Source of the DNA: Pseudomonas bharatica CSV86
GTDB lineage: Bacteria; Pseudomonadota; Gammaproteobacteria; Pseudomonadales; Pseudomonadaceae
Direction of reading: 5' to 3'
Assembly: GCF_000319305.2 (NCBI RefSeq)
Contig: NZ_AMWJ02000002.1
Location: 1,812,001-1,876,000, forward strand
Length of the DNA: 64,000 nt
Positions 36,336 to 44,662 of this stretch are shown in pieces; the first letter of the stretch is position 1; each line of letters opens with the position of its first letter. The notes below the pieces were generated by a model. The model saw nothing but the letters and a program-made list of their open reading frames with translations, was not told the DNA's origin and ran no database searches. The position numbers and the translations under genes were made by a program.

Positions 36336-36809
36336 TCAGTGCTGGTGCGCGGAGGTCCCTTCCGGTGGCTGTTTCTGCACCGCAACTTCCACGGTGATGT
36401 CGCCGGCCTTCTCGAAGTGCAGGGTCAGCGGGAAGCGCTTGCCGTCGGTCAGCAGGCTGCGAACCTTGGGCTGCATGATCATGACGTGATAGGCGCTGGG
36501 GCTGAAGGTCACCTGGCCGTGGGCCGGCACGGCGACGTTCGGTACCTGCTGCATGCGCATCACATCGCCGTTCATCACGTGCTCATGCAGTTCGGAACGG
36601 TCGCTCACCGGCGTATCGACGCTGAGCAGGCGGTCGGCCTCGGCACCCTTGTTGTCGATGACGAAATAGGCCGCGACATTGGGCGCGTTCGGCGGCAGCG
36701 CCAGGGACCACGGATGGGCGATATGCAGGTTGCCGACGTTGTATTCGTGGGCGCTGACAAAACCTGCGGGCAGCAACAGGGCGGCCAGCAGCAGGGCGTT
36801 CTTGAACAT
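36336..36809 (-). CDS. Periplasmic copper chaperone PCu(A)C
   Basis: A 157-residue protein with a signal peptide (MFKNALLLAALLLPAGFVSA) and the PCu(A)C domain. The copper-binding set H-x(n)-M-x(n)-H-x-M is visible in ELHEHVMNGDVMRMQQ and AYHVMIM. A C-terminal His tail (SAHQH) could add affinity. PCu(A)C proteins deliver Cu(I) to cytochrome oxidase or move copper across the periplasm. GGAG precedes the ATG. It is flanked by DUF2946 genes in one operon. Confidence 0.92.
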   Translation of the reverse strand: MFKNALLLAALLLPAGFVSAHEYNVGNLHIAHPWSLALPPNAPNVAAYFVIDNKGAEADRLLSVDTPVSDRSELHEHVMNGDVMRMQQVPNVAVPAHGQVTFSPSAYHVMIMQPKVRSLLTDGKRFPLTLHFEKAGDITVEVAVQKQPPEGTSAHQH

Positions 36810-36858
36810 GGGACATCTCCGGTCGATTCAGATTGTGCGCGTAAAGAGCGTAGGTGAA

Positions 36859-37245
36859 TCAGACCGAAGGAGAGGCGCGGGGATTGAGCGACGGCCAGCG
36901 TTCGCGGGGCGTTGGCTGGGCCGGAGGGCGTGAATCGAGGGCGCTGGCCACGGCATGTTCGGGTAGCGTCAGCTGGGCTGGGGTACCGGGCAGGGCCAGG
37001 GCCGGGGCGGCGCCGGAGCAGCACCAGCAATGCTGCATGGCGGCGTGGTCATCGTTGCTCTGGCTGGGGTCGAGCTGGCCGATGGACACGGCGACCAGCT
37101 TGGTGCCACCGGTGGAACAGAAGGCGCCCCACAACAATTGCTCGGCGGGTGCCCTGGCGGCGGAGGCGGACAACGGCATGGCCAGCAGATTGAACAGCAC
37201 TGCGAAGCAGGCGATCCAGGCATGGGCAAGCCGGTGTGCGGGCAT
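36859..37245 (-). CDS. DUF2946 family protein, first gene of the copper operon
   Basis: A 128-residue protein with an N-terminal hydrophobic segment (AHAWIACFAVLFNLLAMPLS) and the DUF2946 cysteine motif MQHCWCCSGAA. The Pro-rich C-terminus is low complexity. It is paralogous in layout to the other DUF2946 protein at 35.9 kb but lacks its Met/His tract. As first gene of the operon it may be a sensor or chaperone partner of the copper system. Confidence 0.82.
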   Translation of the reverse strand: MPAHRLAHAWIACFAVLFNLLAMPLSASAARAPAEQLLWGAFCSTGGTKLVAVSIGQLDPSQSNDDHAAMQHCWCCSGAAPALALPGTPAQLTLPEHAVASALDSRPPAQPTPRERWPSLNPRASPSV

Positions 37246-37350
37246 GGGGTTGATCCGGTTGGATTTGGATGATGGCTATTTAGCCAGAAGATCCGGGGGA
37301 AGTAAAAAACGGGGTGCGATGAAGTGCCGCACTTTGGTGTGGATCTTGAG

Positions 37351-37434
37351 GGCCCTATCGCTGGCAAGCCAGCTCCCACAGGTCTTGCATGCACCACAAA
37401 ACCCTGTGGGAGCTGGCTTGCCAGCGATGAGGCC
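37351..37434. repeat. REP inverted pair (copper operon / stomatin gap)
   Basis: Both arms are standard, with a 27-base loop that carries TTGCATGCA. It lies upstream of the copper operon and downstream of the stomatin-like gene, so it marks the 3' end of the latter. Confidence 0.9.
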
Positions 37435-37442
37435 ATTGAGGC

Positions 37443-38297
37443 TCAGGACTTGGTCCGGCCGAGCATCCCTCGCACAGCCTCCTGCAGATCCGCCGGCAGC
37501 ACCACCATCTTGGCGTTGTCGCTTGCCGCCAGGTTCTCCATGGCATTGATGTAGCGCTCGCCCAGCAGGTACATGGCCGGGGTCACATCCGAGCCGACGG
37601 CATTCTTCACCAGGGTGATGGCCTGGGCCGAAGCCTCCGCCAGGTTGACCTGGGCCGCGGCATCGAGCTTGGCCGACTCCTGGCGGGCCTGGGCTTCGAG
37701 GATCGCCGCCTGCTTGGCACCTTCGGCACGGGTCACGTCGGCCTTTCGTTCACGTTCGGCGGCCGCCTGGCGTTCCATCGCTGCCTGCATGCTTGGCGAC
37801 GGCTTGATGTCCTGGATTTCCACCGAGCGCACGGTGATGCCCCAGTCTTCTGTCTGCTCCGACATCGCTTCGCGCAGCCGCGCCTTGATCTGCTCGCGGC
37901 TGGACAGCGCTTCGTCCAGGTCCATGGCCCCGACGATGGCCCGCAGCGAGGTCATGGTCAGGCTGGTGACGGCATAGGCGTAGTTCACCACGCCGTAGGA
38001 GGCTTTCTGTGGATCGACCACCTTGGCGAAGCACAGTGCGTTGGCGACGATCACCGCGTTGTCGCGGGTGATGATTTCCTGCTGCTGCACGTCGAGGATG
38101 ATGTCCTTGGTCGGCAGGCGGTAGGCGACCACGTCCATGTACGGAACGAGGATGTTCAGGCCGGGCTTGAGGGTGGTGTGGTAGCGCCCCAGGCGCTCGA
38201 CGATCCATTCCTCGCCCTGTGGCACGATGCGCACGCCCTTGAACACCGTGACGAGCACGAACAGGGCGATGGTTGCGGTGATGATCAGGCTGGTCAT
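37443..38297 (-). CDS. SPFH (stomatin/prohibitin-like) membrane protein
   Basis: A 284-residue stomatin-like protein with one N-terminal membrane segment (LIITATIALFVLVTVFKGVRIV), a Band 7/SPFH domain (ERLGRYHTTLKPGLNILVPYMD, VAYRLPTKDIILDVQQQEIITRD) and a C-terminal coiled region (AAAERERKADVTRAEGAKQAAIL). Such proteins form oligomeric assemblies in membrane microdomains and regulate proteases. It is cotranscribed with the NfeD gene upstream, the usual bacterial stomatin/NfeD pair. It follows a REP pair at its 3' end. Confidence 0.92.
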   Translation of the reverse strand: MTSLIITATIALFVLVTVFKGVRIVPQGEEWIVERLGRYHTTLKPGLNILVPYMDVVAYRLPTKDIILDVQQQEIITRDNAVIVANALCFAKVVDPQKASYGVVNYAYAVTSLTMTSLRAIVGAMDLDEALSSREQIKARLREAMSEQTEDWGITVRSVEIQDIKPSPSMQAAMERQAAAERERKADVTRAEGAKQAAILEAQARQESAKLDAAAQVNLAEASAQAITLVKNAVGSDVTPAMYLLGERYINAMENLAASDNAKMVVLPADLQEAVRGMLGRTKS

Positions 38298-38334
38298 GTC
38301 GATTCTTGCTCCTTGATGATGTCCTTGAACCCTG

Positions 38335-38772
38335 TCAGGCCCTGGCGACCCGCACGGTATTGCCCTCGATGGCGACGATGCGCACCCGCTCGCCGGCAGC
38401 GATGTCGCTGCTGGCGACGCATGTCCATTCCTCGTTGCCCAGGATCGGTTTCTGGAAGCGCACGCGGCCCTTGTGGAACTCGGATACCGCCGTGGTCAGC
38501 AGGCCGACTTCGCCGAGCACTTCGTCGGCGGTCCAGCGCCTGTCGGCCCGGCGCGGCTTGAACACCTTGAACCAGAGGCCCACGGTCAGCGACGAGAGCA
38601 CCACCCAGATCACCAGTTCGCTGGCCAGCGACAGCCCCGGCACCAGGCCGGCGATCACCCCGACGGCCACCGCGCCGATGCCGAACCAGATGATAAAGAA
38701 GGTAGGCAGCACCAGTTCCAGCAGGATCAGGCCGAAGCCCAGTACCAGCCAGATCCACCATTGCAATTCCAT
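38335..38772 (-). CDS. NfeD family membrane protein
   Basis: A 145-residue short NfeD. It has three to four N-terminal hydrophobic segments (WIWLVLGFGLILLELVLPTFF and VAVGVIAGLVPGLSLASELVIW) and a C-terminal OB-fold domain (GEVGLLTTAVSEFHKGRVRF to AIEGNTVRVAR). NfeD proteins partner stomatins, often as targets for a nodulation/quality-control protease, but this short form lacks the protease domain. It is the first gene of the pair. Confidence 0.92.
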   Translation of the reverse strand: MELQWWIWLVLGFGLILLELVLPTFFIIWFGIGAVAVGVIAGLVPGLSLASELVIWVVLSSLTVGLWFKVFKPRRADRRWTADEVLGEVGLLTTAVSEFHKGRVRFQKPILGNEEWTCVASSDIAAGERVRIVAIEGNTVRVARA

Positions 38773-38845
38773 AGTCTGCAGCCTTGCGTTGTGAGGGGAT
38801 GCCGCATTGGAAACGCTTGCCCGGGTATTGGCAATAGCCGGGCGA

Positions 38846-39577
38846 TTACAGCAAGTGTTCTGTGCCGAGCGCCGCCAGCAGGCTGGCGGGATCGGAAAAG
38901 TGCCGGTCGACCACGGGCAGTGCCGGGCGGGCCAGGATCAGCACCGGGACCCCGCGTTCCCGGGCCACCTGCAACTTCGGCTCGGTGGCGCCGCTGCCGC
39001 TGTTCTTGCTGATCAGCACGTCGATCCGACGGCGCTCGAACAGCGCTCGCTCGTCCTCCAGGTGGAACGGCCCGCGGGCGCCGATCACCTCGCAGCGTTC
39101 GTTGCCGGGGCAGGCGTCCAGGGCACGCAGGGTCCAGAACTGCTCCGGCGGGATTTCGTCCAGGTGTTGCAGTGGCTCGCGACCGAGGGTGAACAGCGGA
39201 CGTTGGAACGGGCGCAGGGCGTCGATCAGTCCGGCCCAGTCGTGCACTTCGCGCCAGTCGTCGCCCGGCTGCGCCTCCCAGGCCGGACGGCGCAGGGCCC
39301 AGCAGGGAATCCCGGCGAGGGCTGCCGCCCGGGCGGCATTGGTGCTGATCTGCGCGGCGTAGGGATGGGTTGCGTCGACCAGCAGATCGATGCCCTCGTT
39401 GCGCAGGTAATCCGCCAGCCCCTCGGCTCCACCAAAACCACCCACCCGTACCTGGCAGGCCAGATCGTCCGGTACCCGGCCGACCCCGGCCAGGCTGTAG
39501 ACATGCCGTGGCCCCAGGCGGCGGGCGATCCGCAGCGCCTCGGCCACGCCGCCCAGCAACAGCAAGCGCCGGCTCAT
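38846..39577 (-). CDS. cobK: Precorrin-6A reductase
   Basis: A 243-residue CobK/CbiJ enzyme that reduces precorrin-6A to precorrin-6B using NADPH. It has the N-terminal dinucleotide motif LLLLGGVAEALRIARRL and the substrate stretch DATHPYAAQISTNA, followed by FTLGREPL and LISKNSGSGATEPKLQVARERG. The start overlaps the cbiD stop by 4 bases (ATGA). It is the last gene of the leftward cobL-cbiD-cobK operon. Confidence 0.94.
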   Translation of the reverse strand: MSRRLLLLGGVAEALRIARRLGPRHVYSLAGVGRVPDDLACQVRVGGFGGAEGLADYLRNEGIDLLVDATHPYAAQISTNAARAAALAGIPCWALRRPAWEAQPGDDWREVHDWAGLIDALRPFQRPLFTLGREPLQHLDEIPPEQFWTLRALDACPGNERCEVIGARGPFHLEDERALFERRRIDVLISKNSGSGATEPKLQVARERGVPVLILARPALPVVDRHFSDPASLLAALGTEHLL

Positions 39578-40668
39578 TGCACGCCCGCCTTGCCGACGAT
39601 GCCGCCCTGGCGGTCGATGGCGAAGACTTCCACCTGCACCTGCGCCGGCACCACGCTGCGGGCGAAGGCCAGGGCATGGGCGCAGACCGCATCGCCCAGT
39701 GCTATTCCGGCGGCATGGGCCAGGGCCAGGGCCTGCTGGCTGGTGTTGGCCTGGATGATGGCAGCCTGCAGGTGGTCATCGGCGCCCACCGCAGCGGCCC
39801 ATCCGGCCAGTTGCGGCAGGTCGATGCTGGAATGGCGGCTGTGCAGGTCCATGTGCCCGGCGGCCAGCTTGCTGATCTTGCCGAAGCCGCCGCACAGGCT
39901 GAGCCGCGCAACCGGCACCTTGCGCAGGTGCTTGAGCACCGCGCCGACGAAGTCGCCCATCTCGATCAGGGCGATTTCCGGCAGGTTGTAGACCCGGCGC
40001 ATGGTGTCTTCGCTGGCGTTGCCGGTGCAGGCGGCGATGTGTTCGTAGCCGTTGGTCTTGGCCACATCGATGCCCTGGTGGATCGAGGCGATATAGGCCG
40101 AGCAGGAGAAGGGCCGGACGATGCCGCTGGTGCCGAGGATCGATAGCCCGCCGAGAATGCCCAGGCGCGGGTTCATGGTTTTCAGGGCCAGGCTTTCGCC
40201 GTCCTGCACGTTCACCGTCACCTCGAACCCACCGGCGTAGCCACATTCATCGGCAAGCTGCTGCAGATGCGCGCTCATCATGCTGCGCGGCACCGGATTG
40301 ATCGCCGGCTCGCCCACCGCCAGCACCAGGCCGGGACGGGTCACGGTGCCCACGCCCTTGCCGGCGACGAAGCGTACGCCAGGCTGGTCGAGCAGGCGCA
40401 CGCGGCTGTAGAGCAGGGCGCCGTGGGTAACGTCCGGGTCATCGCCGGCATCCTTCAAGGTCCCCGCTTCGGCGCCATCGTCATGCAGGCGGCAGAACTC
40501 CAGGCGCATCTGCACCTGCTTGCCCTTGGGCAAGGTGATCTGCACGGCATCGTGGGCCTGTCCGGTCAGCAGCAGGCGCGCGGCGGCAAGGCTGGTGGCG
40601 GTTGCGCAGCTGCCGGTGGTCAGGCCGCTGCGCAGCGGTGCCGGTTGTTCGGCGCTTTCTTCACGCAT
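39574..40668 (-). CDS. cbiD: Cobalt-precorrin-5B C1-methyltransferase CbiD
   Basis: A 364-residue CbiD. It has the CbiD N-terminal motif LRSGLTTGSCATATSLAAARLL, GVGTVTRPGLVLAVGEPAINPVPR, and FEVTVNVQDGESLALKTMNPRLGILGGLSILGTSGIV. It transfers methyl to C1, a step usually given to CobF in the aerobic pathway. It overlaps cobL by 8 bases and cobK by 4. Its presence beside cobG and cobL marks a mixed aerobic/anaerobic gene set common in pseudomonads. Confidence 0.94.
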   Translation of the reverse strand: MREESAEQPAPLRSGLTTGSCATATSLAAARLLLTGQAHDAVQITLPKGKQVQMRLEFCRLHDDGAEAGTLKDAGDDPDVTHGALLYSRVRLLDQPGVRFVAGKGVGTVTRPGLVLAVGEPAINPVPRSMMSAHLQQLADECGYAGGFEVTVNVQDGESLALKTMNPRLGILGGLSILGTSGIVRPFSCSAYIASIHQGIDVAKTNGYEHIAACTGNASEDTMRRVYNLPEIALIEMGDFVGAVLKHLRKVPVARLSLCGGFGKISKLAAGHMDLHSRHSSIDLPQLAGWAAAVGADDHLQAAIIQANTSQQALALAHAAGIALGDAVCAHALAFARSVVPAQVQVEVFAIDRQGGIVGKAGVQ

Positions 40669-41866
40669 CCTTGATGGCTTCGAGCAGGGTGATCGGCAGG
40701 GCCTGGCGCCAGGTATCGAAGGCGCCGAGGGGCTGGGCCTGGGCTACGTGGATGCGGGTCAGCTCGCCGCCGTGGCGCTCGCGCCAGTCCATCAGGCGTA
40801 CCTCGCTTTGCAGGGTCACGGCGTTGGCCACCAGGCGACCGCCCGGGCGCAGTTGCTCCCAGCAATGTTCCAGCACGCCGGGAAGGGTGACGCCGCCGCC
40901 GATGAAGATCGCGTCCGGCTGTTCCAGCCCCTGCAGCGCCTGCGGCGCGCGGCCGCGGACCAGTTGCAGGCCAGGAACGCCGAGGGCGTCGCGGTTGAGT
41001 TCGATCAGTTGCTGGCGGCCCTCGTCGGCTTCGACGGCCAATGCCCGGCACGCTGGATGGGTGCGCATCCACTCGATGCCGATGGAGCCGCTGCCGGCAC
41101 CGACATCCCAGAGCAGTTCGCCCGGACGCGGGGCGAGGCGGGCCAGGGTGATGGCACGGACATCGCGCTTGGTAATCTGGCCATCATGGCGGAAGGCGCT
41201 GTCCGGCAGCCCGGCCAGTGGCGACAGGCGAGGCGCGCTGGCATCGGCCAGGCATTCGATGGCGAGCAGGTTGAGGTCGGCGGCCGGCCCGTGGTTCCAG
41301 TCGTTGGCACTGCCATGCAACTGGCGTTCGGCGGGGCCGCCCAGGTGTTCCAGCACCGTCAGCCGGCTCGGGCCGAAACCCCGTTCGCGCAGCAAGGCGG
41401 CAATGGCGGCGGGGCTGCTGCCATCGTTGCACAGCACCAGCAGGCGCTGGCCGCTGTAGAGATGGGCGGCGAGCCGGGCGAGAGGACGGGCCACCACCGA
41501 GACGATCACCACCTCCTGCAACGGCCAGCCAAGCCGGGCGGCGGCGATGGAACAGGAGGAAGGCGCGCTTATCACGTCCAGCTCTTCGGCCGGCACCTGC
41601 CGCGCCAGGCTGGCGCCGACACCGTAGAACATCGGGTCGCCACTGGCCAGTACGCACACCGGCTCGCCGCGCAGGGCCAGGACGGGCGTCAGGGAAAACG
41701 GACTGGGCCACGGCAGGCGCTCGGCTTTCAGGCAGTGCGGCAGCAATTCCAGCTGGCGCGCACTGCCGAACACCTTCACGGCGCCCAGCAGCGCCCGCCG
41801 GGCCTGCTTGCCGAGGCCGCCGAAGCCGTCTTCGCCAATTCCTACTACGGTTAACCAGGGCGCCAT
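40661..41866 (-). CDS. cobL: Precorrin-6Y C5,15-methyltransferase (decarboxylating)
   Basis: A 401-residue fusion of CbiE-like (N-terminal) and CbiT-like (C-terminal) methyltransferases, the CobL architecture. N-terminal SAM-binding VVGIGEDGFGGLGKQARRAL is at the start, and the C-terminal Rossmann methyltransferase motif is LLWDVGAGSGSIGIEWMR. I chose the ATG at 41866, giving MAPWLTVVGIGEDGF and the standard length. The longer open frame has no support. It is the first gene of the operon and is divergent from cobG over 103 bases. Confidence 0.93.
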   Translation of the reverse strand: MAPWLTVVGIGEDGFGGLGKQARRALLGAVKVFGSARQLELLPHCLKAERLPWPSPFSLTPVLALRGEPVCVLASGDPMFYGVGASLARQVPAEELDVISAPSSCSIAAARLGWPLQEVVIVSVVARPLARLAAHLYSGQRLLVLCNDGSSPAAIAALLRERGFGPSRLTVLEHLGGPAERQLHGSANDWNHGPAADLNLLAIECLADASAPRLSPLAGLPDSAFRHDGQITKRDVRAITLARLAPRPGELLWDVGAGSGSIGIEWMRTHPACRALAVEADEGRQQLIELNRDALGVPGLQLVRGRAPQALQGLEQPDAIFIGGGVTLPGVLEHCWEQLRPGGRLVANAVTLQSEVRLMDWRERHGGELTRIHVAQAQPLGAFDTWRQALPITLLEAIKDA

Positions 41867-41969
41867 GCCGATCCTCGTTTGCGGGGCAATCCGACCGGCA
41901 GGCTTGGCCCGCCGCCGGGCAAAGCAGGCATAATACCGCGCCTTCCGGCACCCGGCGCCTTTTCCACGA

Positions 41970-43313
41970 TTGACGGACCACCCCTTGAACCCATCCAGCC
42001 CAACCCCAGCCCTTCGCCCCTCGGCCTGCCCGGGGTTGTGGCGCATCGTCCAGGCGCTCGATGGCGGAATCTCGCGGATCAAGCTCGATGCCGGGCACCT
42101 CGAGGCCGACCAGGCCGAGGCCGTCGCCGCGGCTGCCGGGCATTTCGCCGGCGGGGTGATCGAGGTGACCAACCGCAGCAACCTGCAGATTCGCGGCGTA
42201 GGTGACGATCATCAGGGCCTGGTCGCCCGCTTGCTGGACGCCGGCCTCGGCCCGCGGGACGCGGCCGGCGACGATGTACGCAACCTGATGCTCAGCCCCG
42301 CCGCCGGCCTGGATCCGGCAATGCTGCTGGACACCCGGCCGCTGGGGGCGCGGATCCTCGATCTGCTGCAGACCACGCCGCGTTTCCATGAGCTGTCGGC
42401 CAAGTTCGCCGTGCAGCTCGACGGCGGCGAGAACCTGGCGATGCTCTGGCATCCCCACGACCTCTGGCTATCGCCGCTGCTCCTGGACGACCAGCTGTGG
42501 CTGGCCTTCGGCCTCGCTGGCTGTCCCGGGCATGACGCACCGCTGGCGGCGGTACCCCTGGACGATGGCCTTGCGCTGGTGCGGGCGGTGCTGGAGCGTT
42601 TTCTCGACCTGGCCGACGCCGGGCAGTCGCGAATGCGCCAGCTCCTTTCGAGCCTGGGCGTGGAGCCATTCCTCGATGGCCTGGCGCTGGACCTGCGCCG
42701 CGATAGCGCCGTGACCAGCTGGCGCCGCCAAGGGCTTGACCGTGCCCTGCACCTGGGAATTTATCCGCAGCGACAGCCCGGGCGTGTCGCCGTCGGTGCC
42801 TTGGCGCCACTCGGACGCCTGGACGCCGTACAACTGCGTGGGATCGCCGCGCTGGCCCGCGAGCTGGGCGACGGCAGCCTGCGCATGACCCCCTGGCAAA
42901 GCGTGCTGCTGCCCAATGTGTCAGCGGCGCAGGCCGAGCGGGTGCTGGCAGGCCTGGCTTGCCTCGGGCTGATCATAGATCCCGCCGCGCCGTTGGCCGG
43001 TGTGGTCGCCTGCACCGGCTCGGCCGGCTGCGCCAAGGGCCTGGCCGATACCAAGGCGGATGCCGTGCTGCTTGCCCACGCGCTGTATCGGCGCGGCCCG
43101 GTGGGTGGCGTCCACCTGAGCGGCTGCAAACGTTCCTGCGCCATGGCCCACACTGCGCCGAGCACCTTGCTGGCGGTCGGTCCCGGGCGCTACGACCTGT
43201 ATTTTCACGACCCGGCCCAGCCGGGCCCCGGCACCCTTGCCGGGCGCAACCTGACATTGGAAGAAGCGGGCGCCACCCTGGACGCCCGCCACGGAGCAAC
43301 CCTCGATGATTGA
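41970..43313 (+). CDS. cobG: Precorrin-3B synthase CobG
   Basis: A monooxygenase-like Fe-S/sirohaem protein (about 442-447 residues) that converts precorrin-3A to precorrin-3B using oxygen, the hallmark of the aerobic B12 route. Four cysteines for the 4Fe-4S/sirohaem centre lie in ACTGSAGCAKG and LSGCKRSCAMAH. The start is uncertain: TTG 41970 or TTG 41985 (which gives MNPSSPTPALRPS). No good ribosome site precedes either. It is the first gene of cobG-cobH-cobI-cobJ and overlaps cobH by 8 bases. Confidence 0.92.
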   Translation: MTDHPLNPSSPTPALRPSACPGLWRIVQALDGGISRIKLDAGHLEADQAEAVAAAAGHFAGGVIEVTNRSNLQIRGVGDDHQGLVARLLDAGLGPRDAAGDDVRNLMLSPAAGLDPAMLLDTRPLGARILDLLQTTPRFHELSAKFAVQLDGGENLAMLWHPHDLWLSPLLLDDQLWLAFGLAGCPGHDAPLAAVPLDDGLALVRAVLERFLDLADAGQSRMRQLLSSLGVEPFLDGLALDLRRDSAVTSWRRQGLDRALHLGIYPQRQPGRVAVGALAPLGRLDAVQLRGIAALARELGDGSLRMTPWQSVLLPNVSAAQAERVLAGLACLGLIIDPAAPLAGVVACTGSAGCAKGLADTKADAVLLAHALYRRGPVGGVHLSGCKRSCAMAHTAPSTLLAVGPGRYDLYFHDPAQPGPGTLAGRNLTLEEAGATLDARHGATLDD

Positions 43314-43932
43314 TTACATCCGCGACGGCCAGGAGATCTATCGCAACTCCTTCGCCATCATTCGCCAGGAGGCCCGCCTGGAGCGGATTCCGGCCGACCT
43401 GGAAAAGCTCGCGGTGCGGGTGATCCATGCCTGCGGCATGGTCGAGGTGGTGGACGCGCTGCGCTTCTCCGAAGGCGCCGGCAAGGCCGGACGCGAAGCC
43501 CTGGCCAAGGGCGCGCCGATTCTTTGCGACGCACGGATGGTCGCCGAAGGCATCACCCGCGCGCGCCTGCCGGCCAATAACGAAGTGATCTGCACCCTGC
43601 GCGACGAAAGCGTGCCGGACCTCGCCCGGGAGCTGGGCAACACCCGTTCCGCCGTGGCCCTCGAACTGTGGCGGCCACACCTGGAAGGCAGCGTGGTGGT
43701 GATCGGCAACGCTCCGACAGCACTGTTCTACCTGCTGGAAATGATCGATGCCGGCGCGCCGAAACCGGCGCTCATCCTTGGCTTCCCGGTGGGCTTCGTT
43801 GGCGCCGCCGAATCCAAGGCGATGCTTGCGGCGGACAGCCGCGGCGTGCCGTTCGTGATCGTCGACGGTCGTCTGGGTGGCAGCGCCATGGCCGCCGCCG
43901 CAGTCAACGCCCTCGCCACGGAGGTGGAATGA
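43306..43932 (+). CDS. cobH: Precorrin-8X methylmutase
   Basis: A 208-residue CobH/CbiC enzyme that moves a methyl group from C11 to C12 to give hydrogenobyrinate. It has the start IDYIRDGQEIYRNSFAIIR, the family active-site stretch VRVIHACGMVEVVDALRFS with His, GAPILCDARMVAEGITRARLPANNEV, and FPVGFVGAAESKAML. It overlaps cobG at its start and cobI at its stop (ATGATG), so the operon is coupled. Confidence 0.95.
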   Translation: MIDYIRDGQEIYRNSFAIIRQEARLERIPADLEKLAVRVIHACGMVEVVDALRFSEGAGKAGREALAKGAPILCDARMVAEGITRARLPANNEVICTLRDESVPDLARELGNTRSAVALELWRPHLEGSVVVIGNAPTALFYLLEMIDAGAPKPALILGFPVGFVGAAESKAMLAADSRGVPFVIVDGRLGGSAMAAAAVNALATEVE

Positions 43933-44662
43933 TGCAGGCCCGCGGACGTTTGCTCGGCCTGGGCGTCGGCCCGGCGATCCCGAACTCATCACCCTCAAGG
44001 CCTTGCGCTTGCTGCGCGAGGCGCCGGTGGTGGCTTACTTCGTCGCCAAGGGCAAGCGCGGCAATGCCTTCGGCATCATCGAGCAGCACCTGCAAAGCCA
44101 GCAGACCCTGCTGCCGCTGGTCTACCCGGTGACCACCGAAGCCCTGCCGGCGCCGTTGTCCTATGAGCAGGTGATCAGCGATTTCTACGACGAAGCCAGC
44201 GTGACCGTGGCCGAACACCTGGATGCCGGGCGCGACGTGGCGGTGATCTGCGAGGGCGATCCGTTCTTCTACGGCTCCTACATGTACCTGCACGACCGAC
44301 TCGCCGAGCGCTACCAGGCCGAGGTGATCCCCGGCGTGTGCTCGATGCTCGGTGGCGCCTCGGTGCTCGGCGCGCCGCTGGTGTATCGCAACCAGAGCCT
44401 CTCGGTGCTTTCCGGCGTGCTGCCGCACGACGAACTCAAGCGGCGCCTGGCCGATGCCGATGCGGCGGTGATCATGAAGCTGGGACGCAATTTCCCCAAG
44501 GTCCGCGCGGTGCTTGCCGAGCTGGGGCTGGACCGGCGCGCGCTGTACGTCGAGCGGGCGACCATGGCCAACCAGAAGATCGTCGCGCTGGATGAAGTCG
44601 ATCCGCAGTCTTCGCCCTACTTCTCGCTGATCATCGTTCCCGGCGAAAGGTGGCAAGGCTGA
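43929..44662 (+). pseudogene. cobI: Precorrin-2 C20-methyltransferase CobI, frameshifted in this sequence
   Basis: The start (ATG 43929 or 43932, MQARGRLLGLGVG) and the body (GDPELITLKALRLLREAPVVAYFVAKG onward) lie in different frames. One extra G after 43974 restores GVGPGDPEL, the invariant SAM-binding loop of this family, and a 244-residue enzyme. The rest is intact, including EGDPFFYGSYMYL and VIPGVCSMLGGASVLGAPL. A true mutation would block B12 synthesis; an assembly error is more likely. It overlaps cobJ at its stop by one base. Confidence 0.88.

Noticed and set aside
41867..41969. Cobalamin riboswitch between cobL and cobG
   Set aside because: The gap is only 103 bases and has no B12-box or the expected stems; no riboswitch was seen upstream of any cob gene.
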